From assembly GCF_001752365.1 (NCBI RefSeq), contig NZ_MEIY01000001.1, positions 3,256,272-3,320,271 on the forward strand: a DNA stretch of 64,000 nt. Direction: 5' to 3'. The notes below the pieces were generated by a model, which ran no database searches, was not told the DNA's origin, and saw only the letters and a program-made list of their open reading frames with translations. This DNA comes from Marinobacter sp. X15-166B (GTDB lineage: Bacteria > Pseudomonadota > Gammaproteobacteria > Pseudomonadales > Oleiphilaceae). The translations under genes and the position numbers were made by a program. This document shows positions 42,949 through 53,696 of the stretch, in pieces; position 1 is the stretch's first letter, and every line of letters begins with the position of its first letter.

Positions 42949-44169
42949 TTAAATCTCGATTCCATCAAGCTGTGCAATGGTGTGAATGTCTTTATCGCCA
43001 CGTCCGGAAACGTTAACAACCACCATTTGCTCTGCATCCATACCCGCGGCCAGTTTTACCCCGTAGGCAACCGCATGGGCGGACTCCAGCGCCGGCATGA
43101 TGCCTTCCACGCTGGTCAGAGTGCGGAAACCAGCGAGCGCTTCGTCATCGGTGACCGACACATAGTGAACCCGACCGAGGTCCTTCAACCAGCTGTGCTC
43201 CGGCCCGACCCCCGGATAATCCAGCCCGGCACTGACCGAATGGGTGGCCGATATCTGGCCACTTTCATCCGACATCAAATAGGTCCGGTTGCCATGGAGC
43301 ACCCCCGGACGACCGGCAGCCAAAGGCGCCGCGTGTTCACCGGTGTCGATCCCGTGGCCCCCGGCTTCTACGCCGTACATCGCCACCGACTCGTCGGTGA
43401 GAAACGGGTGAAACAGGCCGATCGCGTTGGAGCCACCGCCCACACAGGCTACCAGCGCGTCCGGCAGCTTGCCCGCCTGCTCCAGACTCTGCGCCCGTGC
43501 TTCCCGCCCGATCACCGCCTGGAAATCACGCACCAGCATCGGATAAGGGTGGGGCCCGGCGACGGTGCCAATGATGTAGAAGGTGTCGTCGACGTTGGTA
43601 ACCCAGTCACGCATGGCTTCGTTCATCGCATCCTTCAGTGTCCGGCTGCCACTTTCGACCGAGTGCACCGTCGCACCCAGAAGTTTCATGCGATAGACGT
43701 TCAGGGTTTGCCGCTTGATGTCGTCCGCGCCCATGTAGATATGGCACTCAAGCCCCAACCGGGCACATACGGTGGCGGTGGCCACACCATGCTGGCCGGC
43801 ACCGGTTTCCGCAATGATGCGTTTCTTGCCGAGGAAACTGGCCAGCAATGCCTGCCCGATGGTGTTGTTCACTTTATGGGCGCCGGTGTGGTTCAGATCT
43901 TCACGCTTCAGCCAGATTTGCGCACCGCCGGTTTCACGGCTGAGGCGCTCAGCAAAATAGAGGGGGCTGGGACGTCCTACGTAATGGGCCAGATCGTAGT
44001 CGAACTGAGCCTGAAAGTCGGGATCGGCCTTGAGCTTGAGGTACTGCTGCTCCAGCTCCAGCATGGTTCCCATGAGGGTTTCTGATACAAAGCGGCCGCC
44101 GTAAGCGCCAAAATGCCCACGACTATCCGGCATCGCCTTCAACATATCTTCAGTCAGTTTGGTCGACAC
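42949..44169 (-). CDS. trpB: Tryptophan synthase beta subunit
   Basis: 406 residues, PLP enzyme. The PLP lysine is in [29 protein letters not shown] and [15 protein letters not shown] are catalytic and phosphate motifs. It condenses indole with serine. It overlaps the trpF end by 20 bases. The unit trpF-trpB-trpA lies between truA and accD. Confidence 0.98.
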   Translation of the reverse strand: MSTKLTEDMLKAMPDSRGHFGAYGGRFVSETLMGTMLELEQQYLKLKADPDFQAQFDYDLAHYVGRPSPLYFAERLSRETGGAQIWLKREDLNHTGAHKVNNTIGQALLASFLGKKRIIAETGAGQHGVATATVCARLGLECHIYMGADDIKRQTLNVYRMKLLGATVHSVESGSRTLKDAMNEAMRDWVTNVDDTFYIIGTVAGPHPYPMLVRDFQAVIGREARAQSLEQAGKLPDALVACVGGGSNAIGLFHPFLTDESVAMYGVEAGGHGIDTGEHAAPLAAGRPGVLHGNRTYLMSDESGQISATHSVSAGLDYPGVGPEHSWLKDLGRVHYVSVTDDEALAGFRTLTSVEGIMPALESAHAVAYGVKLAAGMDAEQMVVVNVSGRGDKDIHTIAQLDGIEI

Positions 44170-44779
44170 GATGAACCTCGTTAATAAATTCAGTGATTTT
44201 AAGCCTGTCCTTTAACCCTTTCGCGACCTCAACGCCGCCACTGACGTCCACTGCCCAAGGTTTCACCCGGGCGACCGCCCGGGCTACGTTAGCAGGTTGG
44301 AGCCCCCCGGCCAATATCAGCGGAAGCGGCCGCTGACGGGGTATCAATGTCCAGTCAAACTCCTTGCCGGTGCCGCCATACAGGTGCGGGTCATAGGCGT
44401 CAACGAGCAACCCTGCGGCGTCAGCATATCGCGCCATTGCGTCCTCTATGTCATGGCGCGACTGCACCCTGACGGCCTTGATCCAGCGGATGGCAAACCG
44501 ATCACAAAACTCGGGACTTTCGTCACCATGGAACTGCAGCAAGTCGAGGCGAACGCGGGTAACGACCTCGCGCACACGGGCGTCGTCCGGATTAACAAAC
44601 AAACCCACAACGCTTACAAACGCCGGCACCCGCGCCACAATTTCCTGGGCGGTTGCGATGTCGACGGCCCTGGGGCTTTGCTCGTAAAACACCAGTCCGA
44701 GGGCGTCGGCCCCGGCGTGTGCGGCCGCCAGCGCGTCCTCTACCCGGGTAATGCCACATATCTTTATACGGGTTTTCAT
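44150..44779 (-). CDS. trpF: Phosphoribosylanthranilate isomerase
   Basis: 209 residues, stand-alone TrpF barrel rather than a TrpC-TrpF fusion. KICGITR holds the catalytic cysteine, LLQFHGDES follows, [13 protein letters not shown] is near the acid, and AVDVSGGVE is the C-terminal phosphate loop. It converts phosphoribosylanthranilate to CdRP. The ATG overlaps the truA stop as ATGA. Confidence 0.97.
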   Translation of the reverse strand: MKTRIKICGITRVEDALAAAHAGADALGLVFYEQSPRAVDIATAQEIVARVPAFVSVVGLFVNPDDARVREVVTRVRLDLLQFHGDESPEFCDRFAIRWIKAVRVQSRHDIEDAMARYADAAGLLVDAYDPHLYGGTGKEFDWTLIPRQRPLPLILAGGLQPANVARAVARVKPWAVDVSGGVEVAKGLKDRLKITEFINEVHRVDQTD

Positions 44780-45681
44780 GTCTGGCGATCACTCCGCTTA
44801 TACACTTGCGACATTGGCCGGGGCAGATTCGCCTCGCTGGCAAACCAGGGGCGGGCAAAGTCAGGGCCGCACATGATCTTGGGTATGCCGCAGGCGTCGG
44901 GATACCCCACATCCACCAGATACAAACCAAACGGCGGCGCGGTCACCCCCGCTATTTTGCGGTTCCGGGCTTCCAGTATCTCACGAATCCAGCGTTCCGG
45001 GCGCTCGTAACTGCCCACCGCGATTAACGCTCCGGCAATATTGCGCACCATATGATGCAAGAATGCATTGGCTTGCACATCCACCACCACATAATCGCCG
45101 TGGCGGGTGACCTCAATGCGCTCCATAAACCGTTGTGGGCTGCGGGACTGACAGCCCGCCGCGCGAAACGAAGAGAAGTCGTGTTCGCCGACCAGGGCCT
45201 GGGCTGCCCGGTTCATGGCCTCGGCGTCCAGGGTACGGTACACCCAGCTCACCTGATTACGCAAAATACCCGGGCGCACCGGGTTGTTCATAATCAGATA
45301 GCGGTACCGTCGGTAGATGGCTGAAAACCGGGCGTGAAAATCCGGAGCCGCGTTACCCGCCCAGTGCACGGCAATATTACCGGGCAAGGCCGTGTTTATG
45401 CCCATCACCCAGGACCGGAGACTGCGCACCGCGGTGGTTTCAAAATGCACAATCTGGCAGGAGGCGTGCACCCCCGCATCGGTTCGCCCTGCGCACACCA
45501 GGTCAACCGGATGGTCGGCTACTTTCGCCACCGCCTTCTGCAAGGCCTGCTCTATGGTGGGGACACCGGATTTCTGGAACTGCCAACCGTGGTAGGCGTC
45601 TCCATCGTATTCCAGCGCCAGCACCACACGTCCCTGGCCTATGGCATTGTCCGTGGTTAATTGAGGAGGATTTATAAACAA
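44776..45681 (-). CDS. truA: tRNA pseudouridine(38-40) synthase TruA
   Basis: 301 residues, longer than E. coli TruA (270) because of an N-terminal extension of about 20. The catalytic Asp lies in [36 protein letters not shown] and [14 protein letters not shown] are family motifs. It modifies U38-U40 in the tRNA anticodon arm. The start at 45681 has GGAGGA about 8 bases upstream, which supports the long form. Confidence 0.96.
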   Translation of the reverse strand: MFINPPQLTTDNAIGQGRVVLALEYDGDAYHGWQFQKSGVPTIEQALQKAVAKVADHPVDLVCAGRTDAGVHASCQIVHFETTAVRSLRSWVMGINTALPGNIAVHWAGNAAPDFHARFSAIYRRYRYLIMNNPVRPGILRNQVSWVYRTLDAEAMNRAAQALVGEHDFSSFRAAGCQSRSPQRFMERIEVTRHGDYVVVDVQANAFLHHMVRNIAGALIAVGSYERPERWIREILEARNRKIAGVTAPPFGLYLVDVGYPDACGIPKIMCGPDFARPWFASEANLPRPMSQVYKRSDRQT

Positions 45682-45712
45682 GAGGTTTTCCGAAGATCAG
45701 CGGACACAAACG

Positions 45713-45755
45713 AAAACGCCGGCCCTCCGGGATCAACCCCGAAGGCCGGCGTTTA
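45713..45755 (-). terminator. Stem-loop terminator after fimV
   Basis: AAACGCCGGCC and GGCCGGCGTTT form a long stem between the fimV stop (45782) and the truA start (45681); on the minus strand it runs into TTTTCG. The stem is strong and the T-tract short. Confidence 0.7.
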
Positions 45756-45781
45756 CAGGAAACAAGCCAGATTATAACGGA

Positions 45782-48778
45782 TCAGGACAATTTGTTAAGA
45801 AGTTCCTGCGCTTCGGCCTGCTGCTCGTCACTGCCTTCCAGGGTGACTTCTTCCAGAATGCCCCGGGCACCGTCCGCATCCCCCATTTCCACGTAGGCCC
45901 GCGCCAGATCAAGCTTGGTGGCGGCCTCATCGGTGCCGTCCAGGAAGTCGAAATCCTCCTCGTCACTCAGATCGGCTGCGGAGATGGAAGGCGCTGCCGT
46001 GTCTCGGGCAGGGTCGGCTGCGGCGGTCTGCAGCTCGTCTTCCACCAAGGTAATTTCTTCCAGCAATTCATCCAGATCCAGTTCCTGCTCCAACGACGGA
46101 ACGTCCGCATCGGCCACCTCTTCGAGAAATGCGAGATCCTCATCGGTGACATTCGGCTCAAGGTCGTCCAGTTCAGCCAGGTCCAGGTCAATCGGTGACT
46201 CCGTGTCGCTCGGGCTGCCGCTGGTGGCTTTTTCCAGCTCGGCATCGAGCTCATCCAGAAACGACTCGTCCAATATATCGTCGGCCAGGGGCTCGAGAGA
46301 CGGCTCGTCGGAACTCCCGAAGACCCCCAACTCATCACGCCCGGTTTCTTCAAATTGCTCCACCAGACTCTGAGGGGAGTCGGTCGCCGCACTGTCGCCG
46401 TCCTGATCGAGGGTGGCGAAATCCGCCTCGGTCAAGCTGGGAGATTCGGCCTCGGCGCTCTCAAAGGAGATATCCAGATCGCCGAAATCCAGACTCAGGT
46501 CGTCATCCTGGCTGTCTGCCGTTGGGGCCTCGTCTGCCTTTTGGGCCTCACTGATGCCCGACAGATCATACTCGATGGGCTGGTCGACCGTGTCTTCCTC
46601 CGCCGCATCAGCCTCCAGATTCAATGGTTCCGGTGCCCCCTCTTCCAGATCCACCGACGCAAAGCCTTCGCTGCGCACCGGGTCGATTTCAGCTGAGGTC
46701 TCCGCACCGGACATCAGTTGCGACTCTAGCTCATCGATGCTGGGCACCGCCTCGGTATCGGCAAGACGCTGATGCAGCACTTGCGCCTCGGCCACAGCCT
46801 CTGCATTGCCCAGAGCTTCCAACTCACCAAACTGCTTGTCAAACGCACTGCGATCCTGAGTCTCCGCGTACACGCCCAGCAGTTTAACCCGCAAATCGGT
46901 GCGGCTTGGTTCTTTGGAAATAGCGGCTTCCAACACCTGCATGGCCTGGTCCTGACGCCCATTGGCGATGAGGGCATCGGCTTCCACGATCGGATCGCTG
47001 GCCTCCGCCGCCCCTGCAACGCTTTCTGCCTCTTCGTCATCAAGGGTCAAGTCGAAGCCTGCAACGGCCATGTGGTCCGGATCCGCGGCTGATTCGGCTT
47101 CCAACTGCTCGAAAAACTCCTGTTCACGGCGCTTATTACGCCGCGCCAGCAACAACAGCAGCAACAACAGAAGCACCAGGCTGCCGCCAAGCACCAACTG
47201 GTACAACGGGTTGGTGGTAATACCGTGGATGATGCTCTCGACCAGACCTTTGTCGGGTTCGATTTCTGCCTGAGGCGCGGAGGCGGTCGCGGCTGGCTGC
47301 TCAGCGCTGTCAGGGGTCGCTGCCGCCACCCCCTCCTGGCCACCAACCGCAGTTTGCCCGGACGGGTCTTCGGTTACCGGCTGGCCGGGTCCCGGGGTAG
47401 CGACCGTGTCGGCCAGCGGCTCGGCTTCGACCCCACTCTCAGCGGTTACAACGGGGGTGCCTGTGTCGACACCCGCGCCATCCGTTGCCGGGCCCGCACC
47501 CTCGGCGTCGGTGGCGGTTACCTCCCCATCTGCAATGGCGGGCGCTGTTTCCACCGGGGCCTCAAGACCGGCACCACCGGCGTCTGCCGGCGCATCCGCG
47601 CCGCCCAGAGGTTCGCCGCTGGTTTCCGGCGCTGCTTCCTGCGCACTCAGCCCCTGCAAATCGGCCAGCTGATTGTTTTTCAGTTCCAGCAGCCGCTGTA
47701 AGGTGGCCACCTGATCCTGAAGGTCCGTCAGGCGCTCCGAGAGTTCCGCGTTCTCACGGCGGGCACTTTCCAGTTCTTCCAGGGCGACCGCGGTACCGAC
47801 ATCAGCACCACCGCCCAGCTGGCCATCGCCCCCGGCGGACCCGCTATCAGACGCACCGCTCTCGGACACGTCTTCCGCGACGAGCAGTTTGAGCTCGCTG
47901 CCACCGTCAACTGCACCCTGCCCGGCAGTAGTTGTGGCCGGTGTCACCTCTGCGGCTGTGCGGGCGGTGGCATCCACTTCCTGGGTTGGTGTTTGCAACG
48001 CCTGATTCTGAGCGGTTACCTGACGGTTGGCCTCGGCCCGTGACCGCTGCTGGATCTGTTCCATATCCGGAATACGCAGCACTTCGCCCCGCTTCAGGCG
48101 ATTGATATTGCCCCCGATGAAGGCATCGGGGTTCAGGTCCTGCAGAGCCAGCATGACTTGTTGGGGGCTGACACTGTTGTCGGGACGCACCGCCAATGCG
48201 ATACCCCACAAGGTATCACTCTGGTTCGTTGCGCCGTAGGTGCGGGGCGCCGCGCCGGAACCGACTGCAGGGCGCGGTGACCGACCGCTGGCCTGAGTAC
48301 GATTCGGGCTGCTGGCGGTAGCTGCAGGCGACGACGCCTGCGGCGCCTGTATGGATTCACGCACGCCGGATTCTTCGGCGTACACCGGCGGATCAACCAG
48401 CACGGCGTACTCGCGCATTAACCGCCCGCTCGGCCAGGTCACTTCCAGCAGAAAATTAAGATAAGGCTCGCGAAGAGCCTCTCGGGAGGTTACGTTCACG
48501 ACCAGATTGCCGCTTGAGGTCGTCCCGACGTCAAACTTGAGCTTGCTCAGAAAATAGTCACGACTGATGCCCACGCGGCGATAGTCTGCCTCTGACGCCA
48601 GACCGACAAACACTTCCCCAGGCTGTACTCCTTTACTTTTGCGAAGAGCAATCTCCGCATTGAGGGGCTCGTTCAGATAGGACTGAAGCTCAATTTCTCC
48701 CAGGCCCAGGGCCTGTGCGAGTCCAGAGCCAAGCCCTCCCACCAGAGCCAGGGCAACCGCAAGCTTGCGTACCTTCAT
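45782..48778 (-). CDS. fimV: FimV, polar hub and type IV pilus assembly protein
   Basis: 998 residues. A signal peptide (ending ...AQALG) leads to the FimV N-terminal domain (LGEIELQSYLNEPLNAEI), a LysM peptidoglycan-binding repeat near 190-240 (DTLWGIALAVRP), a coiled coil near 330-375, one transmembrane helix near 510-530, and a very acidic Glu/Asp/Ser/Ala-rich cytoplasmic region ending in the TPR-like C-terminal FimV motif (ATKLDLARAYVEMGDADGARGILEEV). FimV organises the cell pole and activates pilus and cAMP signalling with FimL. It lies downstream of asd, as in Pseudomonas. Confidence 0.95.
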   Translation of the reverse strand: MKVRKLAVALALVGGLGSGLAQALGLGEIELQSYLNEPLNAEIALRKSKGVQPGEVFVGLASEADYRRVGISRDYFLSKLKFDVGTTSSGNLVVNVTSREALREPYLNFLLEVTWPSGRLMREYAVLVDPPVYAEESGVRESIQAPQASSPAATASSPNRTQASGRSPRPAVGSGAAPRTYGATNQSDTLWGIALAVRPDNSVSPQQVMLALQDLNPDAFIGGNINRLKRGEVLRIPDMEQIQQRSRAEANRQVTAQNQALQTPTQEVDATARTAAEVTPATTTAGQGAVDGGSELKLLVAEDVSESGASDSGSAGGDGQLGGGADVGTAVALEELESARRENAELSERLTDLQDQVATLQRLLELKNNQLADLQGLSAQEAAPETSGEPLGGADAPADAGGAGLEAPVETAPAIADGEVTATDAEGAGPATDGAGVDTGTPVVTAESGVEAEPLADTVATPGPGQPVTEDPSGQTAVGGQEGVAAATPDSAEQPAATASAPQAEIEPDKGLVESIIHGITTNPLYQLVLGGSLVLLLLLLLLLARRNKRREQEFFEQLEAESAADPDHMAVAGFDLTLDDEEAESVAGAAEASDPIVEADALIANGRQDQAMQVLEAAISKEPSRTDLRVKLLGVYAETQDRSAFDKQFGELEALGNAEAVAEAQVLHQRLADTEAVPSIDELESQLMSGAETSAEIDPVRSEGFASVDLEEGAPEPLNLEADAAEEDTVDQPIEYDLSGISEAQKADEAPTADSQDDDLSLDFGDLDISFESAEAESPSLTEADFATLDQDGDSAATDSPQSLVEQFEETGRDELGVFGSSDEPSLEPLADDILDESFLDELDAELEKATSGSPSDTESPIDLDLAELDDLEPNVTDEDLAFLEEVADADVPSLEQELDLDELLEEITLVEDELQTAAADPARDTAAPSISAADLSDEEDFDFLDGTDEAATKLDLARAYVEMGDADGARGILEEVTLEGSDEQQAEAQELLNKLS

Positions 48779-49050
48779 GCTTTTTCCTTACCGGCCTCCG
48801 TATTCGCTACTGCTCTTGGAAACAACATCGGACGAGGCTGGATGACTATCGTCTCAAATATGTCTAACTGTTTTGTAATACGCGATACAGCTATTGGGCC
48901 AGTATTGTTGATAACATGCTCTTTATCAATCAATCAGCGTCAACCGTTGTACCGGTTTATCAACTATCCAGCGGAACTCACTGTAAGGCCGCATCAAAAC
49001 GGCTTGTCACCTGCAGACAAGCGCGCTATGCACCGACCTGCCTGCACCCC
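48779..49050 (-). promoter_or_regulatory. fimV upstream region, no gene seen
   Basis: This AT-richer stretch between fimV and the asd terminator should contain the fimV promoter on the minus strand. A 70-codon plus-strand frame at 48842-49054 has no recognisable features. I cannot fix a -35/-10 pair with confidence. Confidence 0.3.
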
Positions 49051-49093
49051 TTGAAAATAACAGGGGTGGAGACTGATTTCAGCCTCCACCCCT
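49051..49093 (-). terminator. Terminator after asd
   Basis: On the minus strand AGGGGTGGAG and CTCCACCCCT form a 10-bp stem, followed by GTTATTTTC. It lies about 60 bases after the asd stop. Confidence 0.65.
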
Positions 49094-49150
49094 GACTGGC
49101 TCTCGGAAACCGGACGCAGTTGGCATAAACAACGCTCCGCTCTCCGGGGA

Positions 49151-50267
49151 TTAGCGTTGCTGGAGGATATTCAGCATGCGCCGCAGCGGCTCAGCCGCGC
49201 CCCACAACAACTGGTCACCCACGGTAAAAGCCGAAATGTACTCCGGTCCCATGGCCAGCTTCCGGATGCGGCCAATCGGGATATCCAGGGTGCCGGTTAC
49301 TTTCGCCGGGGTCAGTTCCTGCATACTGGCATCGCGGTCATTGGGAATGACTTTGACCCAATCGTTCCCCTTGGCCAGAATCGACTCGATTTCAGCTATC
49401 GGCAGATCCTTGCGTAACTTGATGGTGAGCGCCTGACTGTGCGAGCGCATGGCACCGATGCGCACACAGACACCGTCAATCGGAATCGGGTTATCGGTGC
49501 GACCCAGAACCTTGTTGGTCTCACTCTGGGCTTTCCACTCTTCGCGACTTTGTCCACTGTCTGTCTGAGTGTCGATAAAGGGAATCAGGCTGCCTCCCAG
49601 CGGCACGCCGAATTGCTCGTCCGGAAACCCGTCGGAACGCATGGTCTCGGTGACCCTGCGATCAATATCCAGAATCGCGGAGGACGGATCCGCCAGCAGA
49701 TCGGCGACGCTGTCGCGTAATGCCCCCATCTGTTCCAGCAGTTCACGCATGTTTTTTTGCGCCGGCGCCGGACGCCGCCTGATAGGTCATGGGCGATACC
49801 CATTCCACCAGGTCTTGCTCCAGCAACCCCCCCAGCGCCAGCATCATCAGGCTGACCGTGCAGTTACCGCCGACAAAATCTTTGACCCCCTTATCCAGCG
49901 CGGCATCGATAACCTTGCGGTTTACCGGGTCCAGCACGATCACCGAATGGTCGGCCATGCGCAGCGTCGACGCCGCGTCAATCCAATAGCCTTGCCAGCC
50001 GGCTTCCCGCAATTTGGGGTAAACTTTTGAAGTGTAGTCGCCGCCCTGACAGGTAATAACAACATCGAGCGCTTTGAGTGCATCGATATCAAACGCGTCC
50101 TGTAAGGCCGGCACACCTTCCTTGCCGACATCCGGTGCCGCCTGCCCAGCCTGGGAGGTGGTAAAAAAGACCGGCTCGATGCTGGCAAAATCATTCTCTT
50201 CACGCATGCGCTGCATGAGGACTGAACCCACCATGCCACGCCATCCTACAAGTCCAACTCGCTTCAT
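49151..50267 (-). pseudogene. asd: Aspartate-semialdehyde dehydrogenase, split by a single-base frameshift
   Basis: Two overlapping frames make one Asd of about 370 residues. Residues 1-175 (50267 to about 49752) hold [20 protein letters not shown] (NADP loop) and the catalytic Cys in [10 protein letters not shown]. The rest (49750 to 49151) holds [16 protein letters not shown] with the active-site His. The junction is GC-AAAAAAA-CATG: seven A where six would give SGAGAKNMRELL, a conserved family sequence. As read, translation ends after SGAGAKKHA. Asd is needed for lysine, threonine, methionine and diaminopimelate, so a sequencing error or slippage is more likely than loss. Confidence 0.9.
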
Positions 50268-50391
50268 GTGCGACCCTTGAACCTCATCTAGTGCCCGCCC
50301 GATGCCGGTATCGCTGGCAAGGACAGGATGAATAAACCCGCGGCCACTGCATGCCGTGGCCATCGGGTATGTGTGTATGTTACTGCGCCGG

Positions 50392-51465
50392 TCAAAGCGC
50401 GGCCAGAACCGCCTCACCCATCTCCCGGGTGGTTGCTCTGGTGCAATCGTCCGACATAATATCGGCGGTCCGCAGCCCCTGATCGAGCACGGTGTGAACA
50501 GCGGCCTCAATCGCCCGGGCGGCTTCCTCTTCCTGCAGACTGTAGCGCAGCATCATCGCGCCGGACAGTATGGTCGCCAGCGGGTTGGCAACGCCCTGAC
50601 CGGCAATATCGGGCGCCGAACCGTGACAGGGTTCGTACATGCCCTGCTTGTTGGCATTGAGTGACGCCGAGGGCAACATGCCAATCGAACCCGTCAGCAT
50701 GGCGGCCTCGTCCGACAGAATATCACCAAACATGTTGCCGGTCACAATCACATCGAACTGTTTCGGCGCGCGCACCAACTGCATCGCGGCATTGTCTACG
50801 TACATGTGGCTCAACTCGACATCCGGGTATTCCCTGGCGAGCTCGTTCATGATCTCCCGCCACAATACGGTGACCTCGAGGACGTTTGCCTTATCCACCG
50901 AGCACAGCTTTTTGTTGCGCTGCTGGGCCGCTTCAAACGCCACCCGGCCGATACGGCGAATCTCCGATTCGGTGTAGGCATAGGTGTTGTAACCCTGGCG
51001 CTCGCCGTTGTCCAGCTCACGGACGCCCCGGGGCTCGCTGAAGTAAATGCCGCCGGTGAGCTCACGCACGATCATGATGTCCAGCCCGGAAATCACCTCG
51101 GGCTTGAGCGACGACGCGGAAGCCAGCTGCGGATACAGGATCGCCGGACGGAAATTGGCGAACAACTCCAGATTGGAACGCAGACCCAACAGCCCTTTCT
51201 CGGGGCGCCGGGCCATTTCCAGCCCGTCCCACTGGGGCCCGCCCACCGCGCCCAGCAGAATGGCACTGGCGTGGCGCGCCTTGTTCAAGGTCTCGTCCGG
51301 CAGCGGAACGCCGGCGGCGTCGATGGCCGCACCGCCCACCAAGGCCGTGTCAAAAGTCAGCCCCAGATTGAATGTCTCATTGACCCGCCGCAACACCTTC
51401 TCTGCTTCGTTAATAATTTCCGGGCCAATTCCATCGCCTGGCAACAACAATACGGTTTTCGACAT
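50392..51465 (-). CDS. leuB: 3-isopropylmalate dehydrogenase
   Basis: 357 residues, decarboxylating dehydrogenase family: [10 protein letters not shown] at the N-terminus, [14 protein letters not shown], and [26 protein letters not shown] with the metal-binding aspartates. It oxidises and decarboxylates 3-isopropylmalate using NAD. It follows leuD by 38 bases and precedes asd by 124 bases. Confidence 0.98.
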   Translation of the reverse strand: MSKTVLLLPGDGIGPEIINEAEKVLRRVNETFNLGLTFDTALVGGAAIDAAGVPLPDETLNKARHASAILLGAVGGPQWDGLEMARRPEKGLLGLRSNLELFANFRPAILYPQLASASSLKPEVISGLDIMIVRELTGGIYFSEPRGVRELDNGERQGYNTYAYTESEIRRIGRVAFEAAQQRNKKLCSVDKANVLEVTVLWREIMNELAREYPDVELSHMYVDNAAMQLVRAPKQFDVIVTGNMFGDILSDEAAMLTGSIGMLPSASLNANKQGMYEPCHGSAPDIAGQGVANPLATILSGAMMLRYSLQEEEAARAIEAAVHTVLDQGLRTADIMSDDCTRATTREMGEAVLAAL

Positions 51466-51503
51466 GATTATATCCTTGCTCTCTGTTTGGGGGAGTGAGC
51501 CAC

Positions 51504-52151
51504 TCAGCTGAGGGTGTTGAACAGCCAGGGCGCGGTCTGTCGACGCTGCTCTTCATAGGCCCGTATCCGGTCTGCGTCTTCGAGAGTGACGCCGATATCA
51601 TCCAGGCCATTGAGCAGGCAATGGCGTCGGAAACCGTCAACCTCAAAACTGAACACCGCCCCGGAGGGCGTAGTGACCGTTTGTGCCAGCAAGTCGACGG
51701 TCAGTTGATAACCGTCTTCCGCCTCAACCTCCTGGAACAGCTGATCAACAATATTTTCCGCAAGAACAATGGGTAACAACCCATTCTTAAAGCAGTTATT
51801 GTAGAAAATATCCGCAAAGCTGGGGGCGATGATCACCCGGAACCCGAAATCATCCAGCGCCCAGGGGGCGTGCTCACGACTGGAACCGCAGCCGAAATTG
51901 CTGCGGGCCAGCAGCACACTGGCGGTCCGATAACGTTCCTGGTTGAGCACGAAATCGGGGTTCAGCGGACGCTGGGACGCATCCTGGTCCGGCTTGCCCT
52001 CGTCAAGATATCGCAGCTCGTCGAACAAATTGGGACCAAAGCCGGTGCGTTTGATGGATTTTAAAAACTGCTTGGGAATGATCATGTCCGTATCCACGTT
52101 GGAACGGTCCATGGGTGCCACGATTCCTGTATGTTGCGTAAATGCGCGCAT
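51504..52151 (-). CDS. leuD: 3-isopropylmalate dehydratase small subunit
   Basis: 215 residues. [13 protein letters not shown] and [11 protein letters not shown] are the swivel-domain signatures that complete the aconitase-like active site made with LeuC. It follows leuC by 17 bases. Confidence 0.98.
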   Translation of the reverse strand: MRAFTQHTGIVAPMDRSNVDTDMIIPKQFLKSIKRTGFGPNLFDELRYLDEGKPDQDASQRPLNPDFVLNQERYRTASVLLARSNFGCGSSREHAPWALDDFGFRVIIAPSFADIFYNNCFKNGLLPIVLAENIVDQLFQEVEAEDGYQLTVDLLAQTVTTPSGAVFSFEVDGFRRHCLLNGLDDIGVTLEDADRIRAYEEQRRQTAPWLFNTLS

Positions 52152-52168
52152 GGTACTCTCCAGCTGGA

Positions 52169-53587
52169 TTAATGGGTCAGTTCACGGACATCAACAAAAT
52201 GGCCGGTAACGGCGGCAGCGGCCGCCATGGCCGGGCTGACCAGATGGGTGCGCCCGCCAAAGCCCTGCCGGCCTTCAAAATTGCGGTTCGAGGTGGACGC
52301 ACAATGCTCCCCCTGCCCCAACTTGTCCGCGTTCATGGCCAGACACATGGAGCAGCCGGGATCCCGCCATTCCAGTCCCGCTTCTACAAAGATTTTATCC
52401 AGGCCTTCACTCTCGGCCTGGGCTTTGACCAATCCTGAACCGGGCACGACCATCGCCTGCTTGACCGTAGCCGCCACCTTGCGGCCCTTCACGACGGCGG
52501 CCGCTTCCCGCAGGTCTTCAATGCGCGAGTTGGTGCAGGAACCGATAAACACGCGGTCCAGTTTGATATCGGTGATGGGCATATTGGCGGTGAGGCCCAT
52601 GTATTTCAGGGCACGCTCGATGCCTTCCCGCTTGATGGGATCGCTTTCATCCGCCGGATCCGGTACCAGGCCGTCGACCCCGGCAACCATTTCCGGCGAG
52701 GTCCCCCAGGTTACCTGAGGTTTGATGGCGGTCGCGTCGATATCAACGACCTTGTCAAACACCGCATCCGCATCGCTGTGCAGGGTTCGCCAGTAGGCCA
52801 CTGCCTGCTCCCACTGCGCCGCGGTCGGCGCAAAGGGACGGCCTTTCACATAGTCGATGGTGGTATCGTCCACCGCCACCATGCCGACCCGGGCACCGGC
52901 CTCGATCGCCATGTTGCATACCGTCATCCGCCCTTCCATGGACAAACCACGGATCGCGTCACCACCAAATTCTATGGCGTAGCCACTGCCACCGGCCGTG
53001 CCTATCTCGCCGATGACGGCCAGCACCAGATCTTTGGCTGTGACCCCGGGACCGGGGTTGCCGTTGATCCGCACCAGCATGTTCTTCATTTTTTTCTGCA
53101 CCAGACACTGGGTTGCCAGCACATGTTCGACTTCGGACGTACCGATGCCGTGCGCCAGGATACCGAAGGCACCGTGGGTCGAAGTGTGGGAATCACCACA
53201 CACCACTGTCATGCCCGGCAGGATGGCGCCCTGTTCGGGGCCAATCACGTGCACAATCCCCTGGCGCTGGTCCATCAGTTCGAATTCCAGAATTCCGAAT
53301 TCTTCGCAGTTCTCGCCGAGGGTTTCCACCTGAATCCGGGACACCGGATCCTCAATGCCGTCGATGCCTTTGTCCCGATCGGTGGTCGGTACGTTGTGGT
53401 CCGGGGTCGCCAGGTTTGCATCCAACCGCCAGGGCTTGCGATTCGCCAGCCGAAGACCTTCAAACGCCTGGGGCGACGTCACTTCGTGCAGCAGGTGCCG
53501 ATCGATGTAGATCAGTGCAGAACCGTCATCACGCTGCGTGACCAGGTGATCATCCCATAATTTGTCGTATAACGTTTTACCTGCCAT
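52169..53587 (-). CDS. leuC: 3-isopropylmalate dehydratase large subunit
   Basis: 472 residues, aconitase family. Cluster cysteines lie in [14 protein letters not shown] and in [27 protein letters not shown] is another family block. With LeuD it isomerises 2- to 3-isopropylmalate through a [4Fe-4S] cluster, a plausible NfuA client. The ATG at 53587 has GGAGG about 7 bases upstream; the earlier GTG at 53599 is unlikely. Confidence 0.98.
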   Translation of the reverse strand: MAGKTLYDKLWDDHLVTQRDDGSALIYIDRHLLHEVTSPQAFEGLRLANRKPWRLDANLATPDHNVPTTDRDKGIDGIEDPVSRIQVETLGENCEEFGILEFELMDQRQGIVHVIGPEQGAILPGMTVVCGDSHTSTHGAFGILAHGIGTSEVEHVLATQCLVQKKMKNMLVRINGNPGPGVTAKDLVLAVIGEIGTAGGSGYAIEFGGDAIRGLSMEGRMTVCNMAIEAGARVGMVAVDDTTIDYVKGRPFAPTAAQWEQAVAYWRTLHSDADAVFDKVVDIDATAIKPQVTWGTSPEMVAGVDGLVPDPADESDPIKREGIERALKYMGLTANMPITDIKLDRVFIGSCTNSRIEDLREAAAVVKGRKVAATVKQAMVVPGSGLVKAQAESEGLDKIFVEAGLEWRDPGCSMCLAMNADKLGQGEHCASTSNRNFEGRQGFGGRTHLVSPAMAAAAAVTGHFVDVRELTH

Positions 53588-53632
53588 GTAAGCCTCCACT
53601 GGCTGAATCTGACACTGTTCGTGATTGCCCTA

Positions 53633-53662
53633 ATGGTATACGCTTTACCATCATAACCTCAA
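53633..53662. promoter_or_regulatory. Dyad operator and promoter between leuC and the LysR gene
   Basis: ATGGTA (53633-53638) and TACCAT (53646-53651) form a dyad with 7-base spacing in the 109-base divergent gap. On the minus strand TTGAGG (53662-53657) and TATACC (53640-53635) with 16-bp spacing could be the leuC promoter and overlap the dyad. Control by the adjacent LysR protein is inferred from this layout. Confidence 0.45.
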
Positions 53663-53696
53663 TTCATGTTCCTTATGCTTCGGATTCCTGACAGGA

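Noticed and set aside
44780..45681. trp attenuator or leader peptide before trpFBA
   Set aside because: trpF is directly coupled to truA with an ATGA overlap, leaving no leader; no Trp-codon run is seen.
48842..49054. 70-codon frame upstream of fimV
   Set aside because: No ribosome site, no family features and poor coding character; likely non-coding upstream DNA.
49151..49750. C-terminal half of asd as an independent gene
   Set aside because: Its ATG is the conserved internal Met of the MRELL motif; it lacks the NADP and catalytic Cys regions, so it is the second half of a frameshifted gene.
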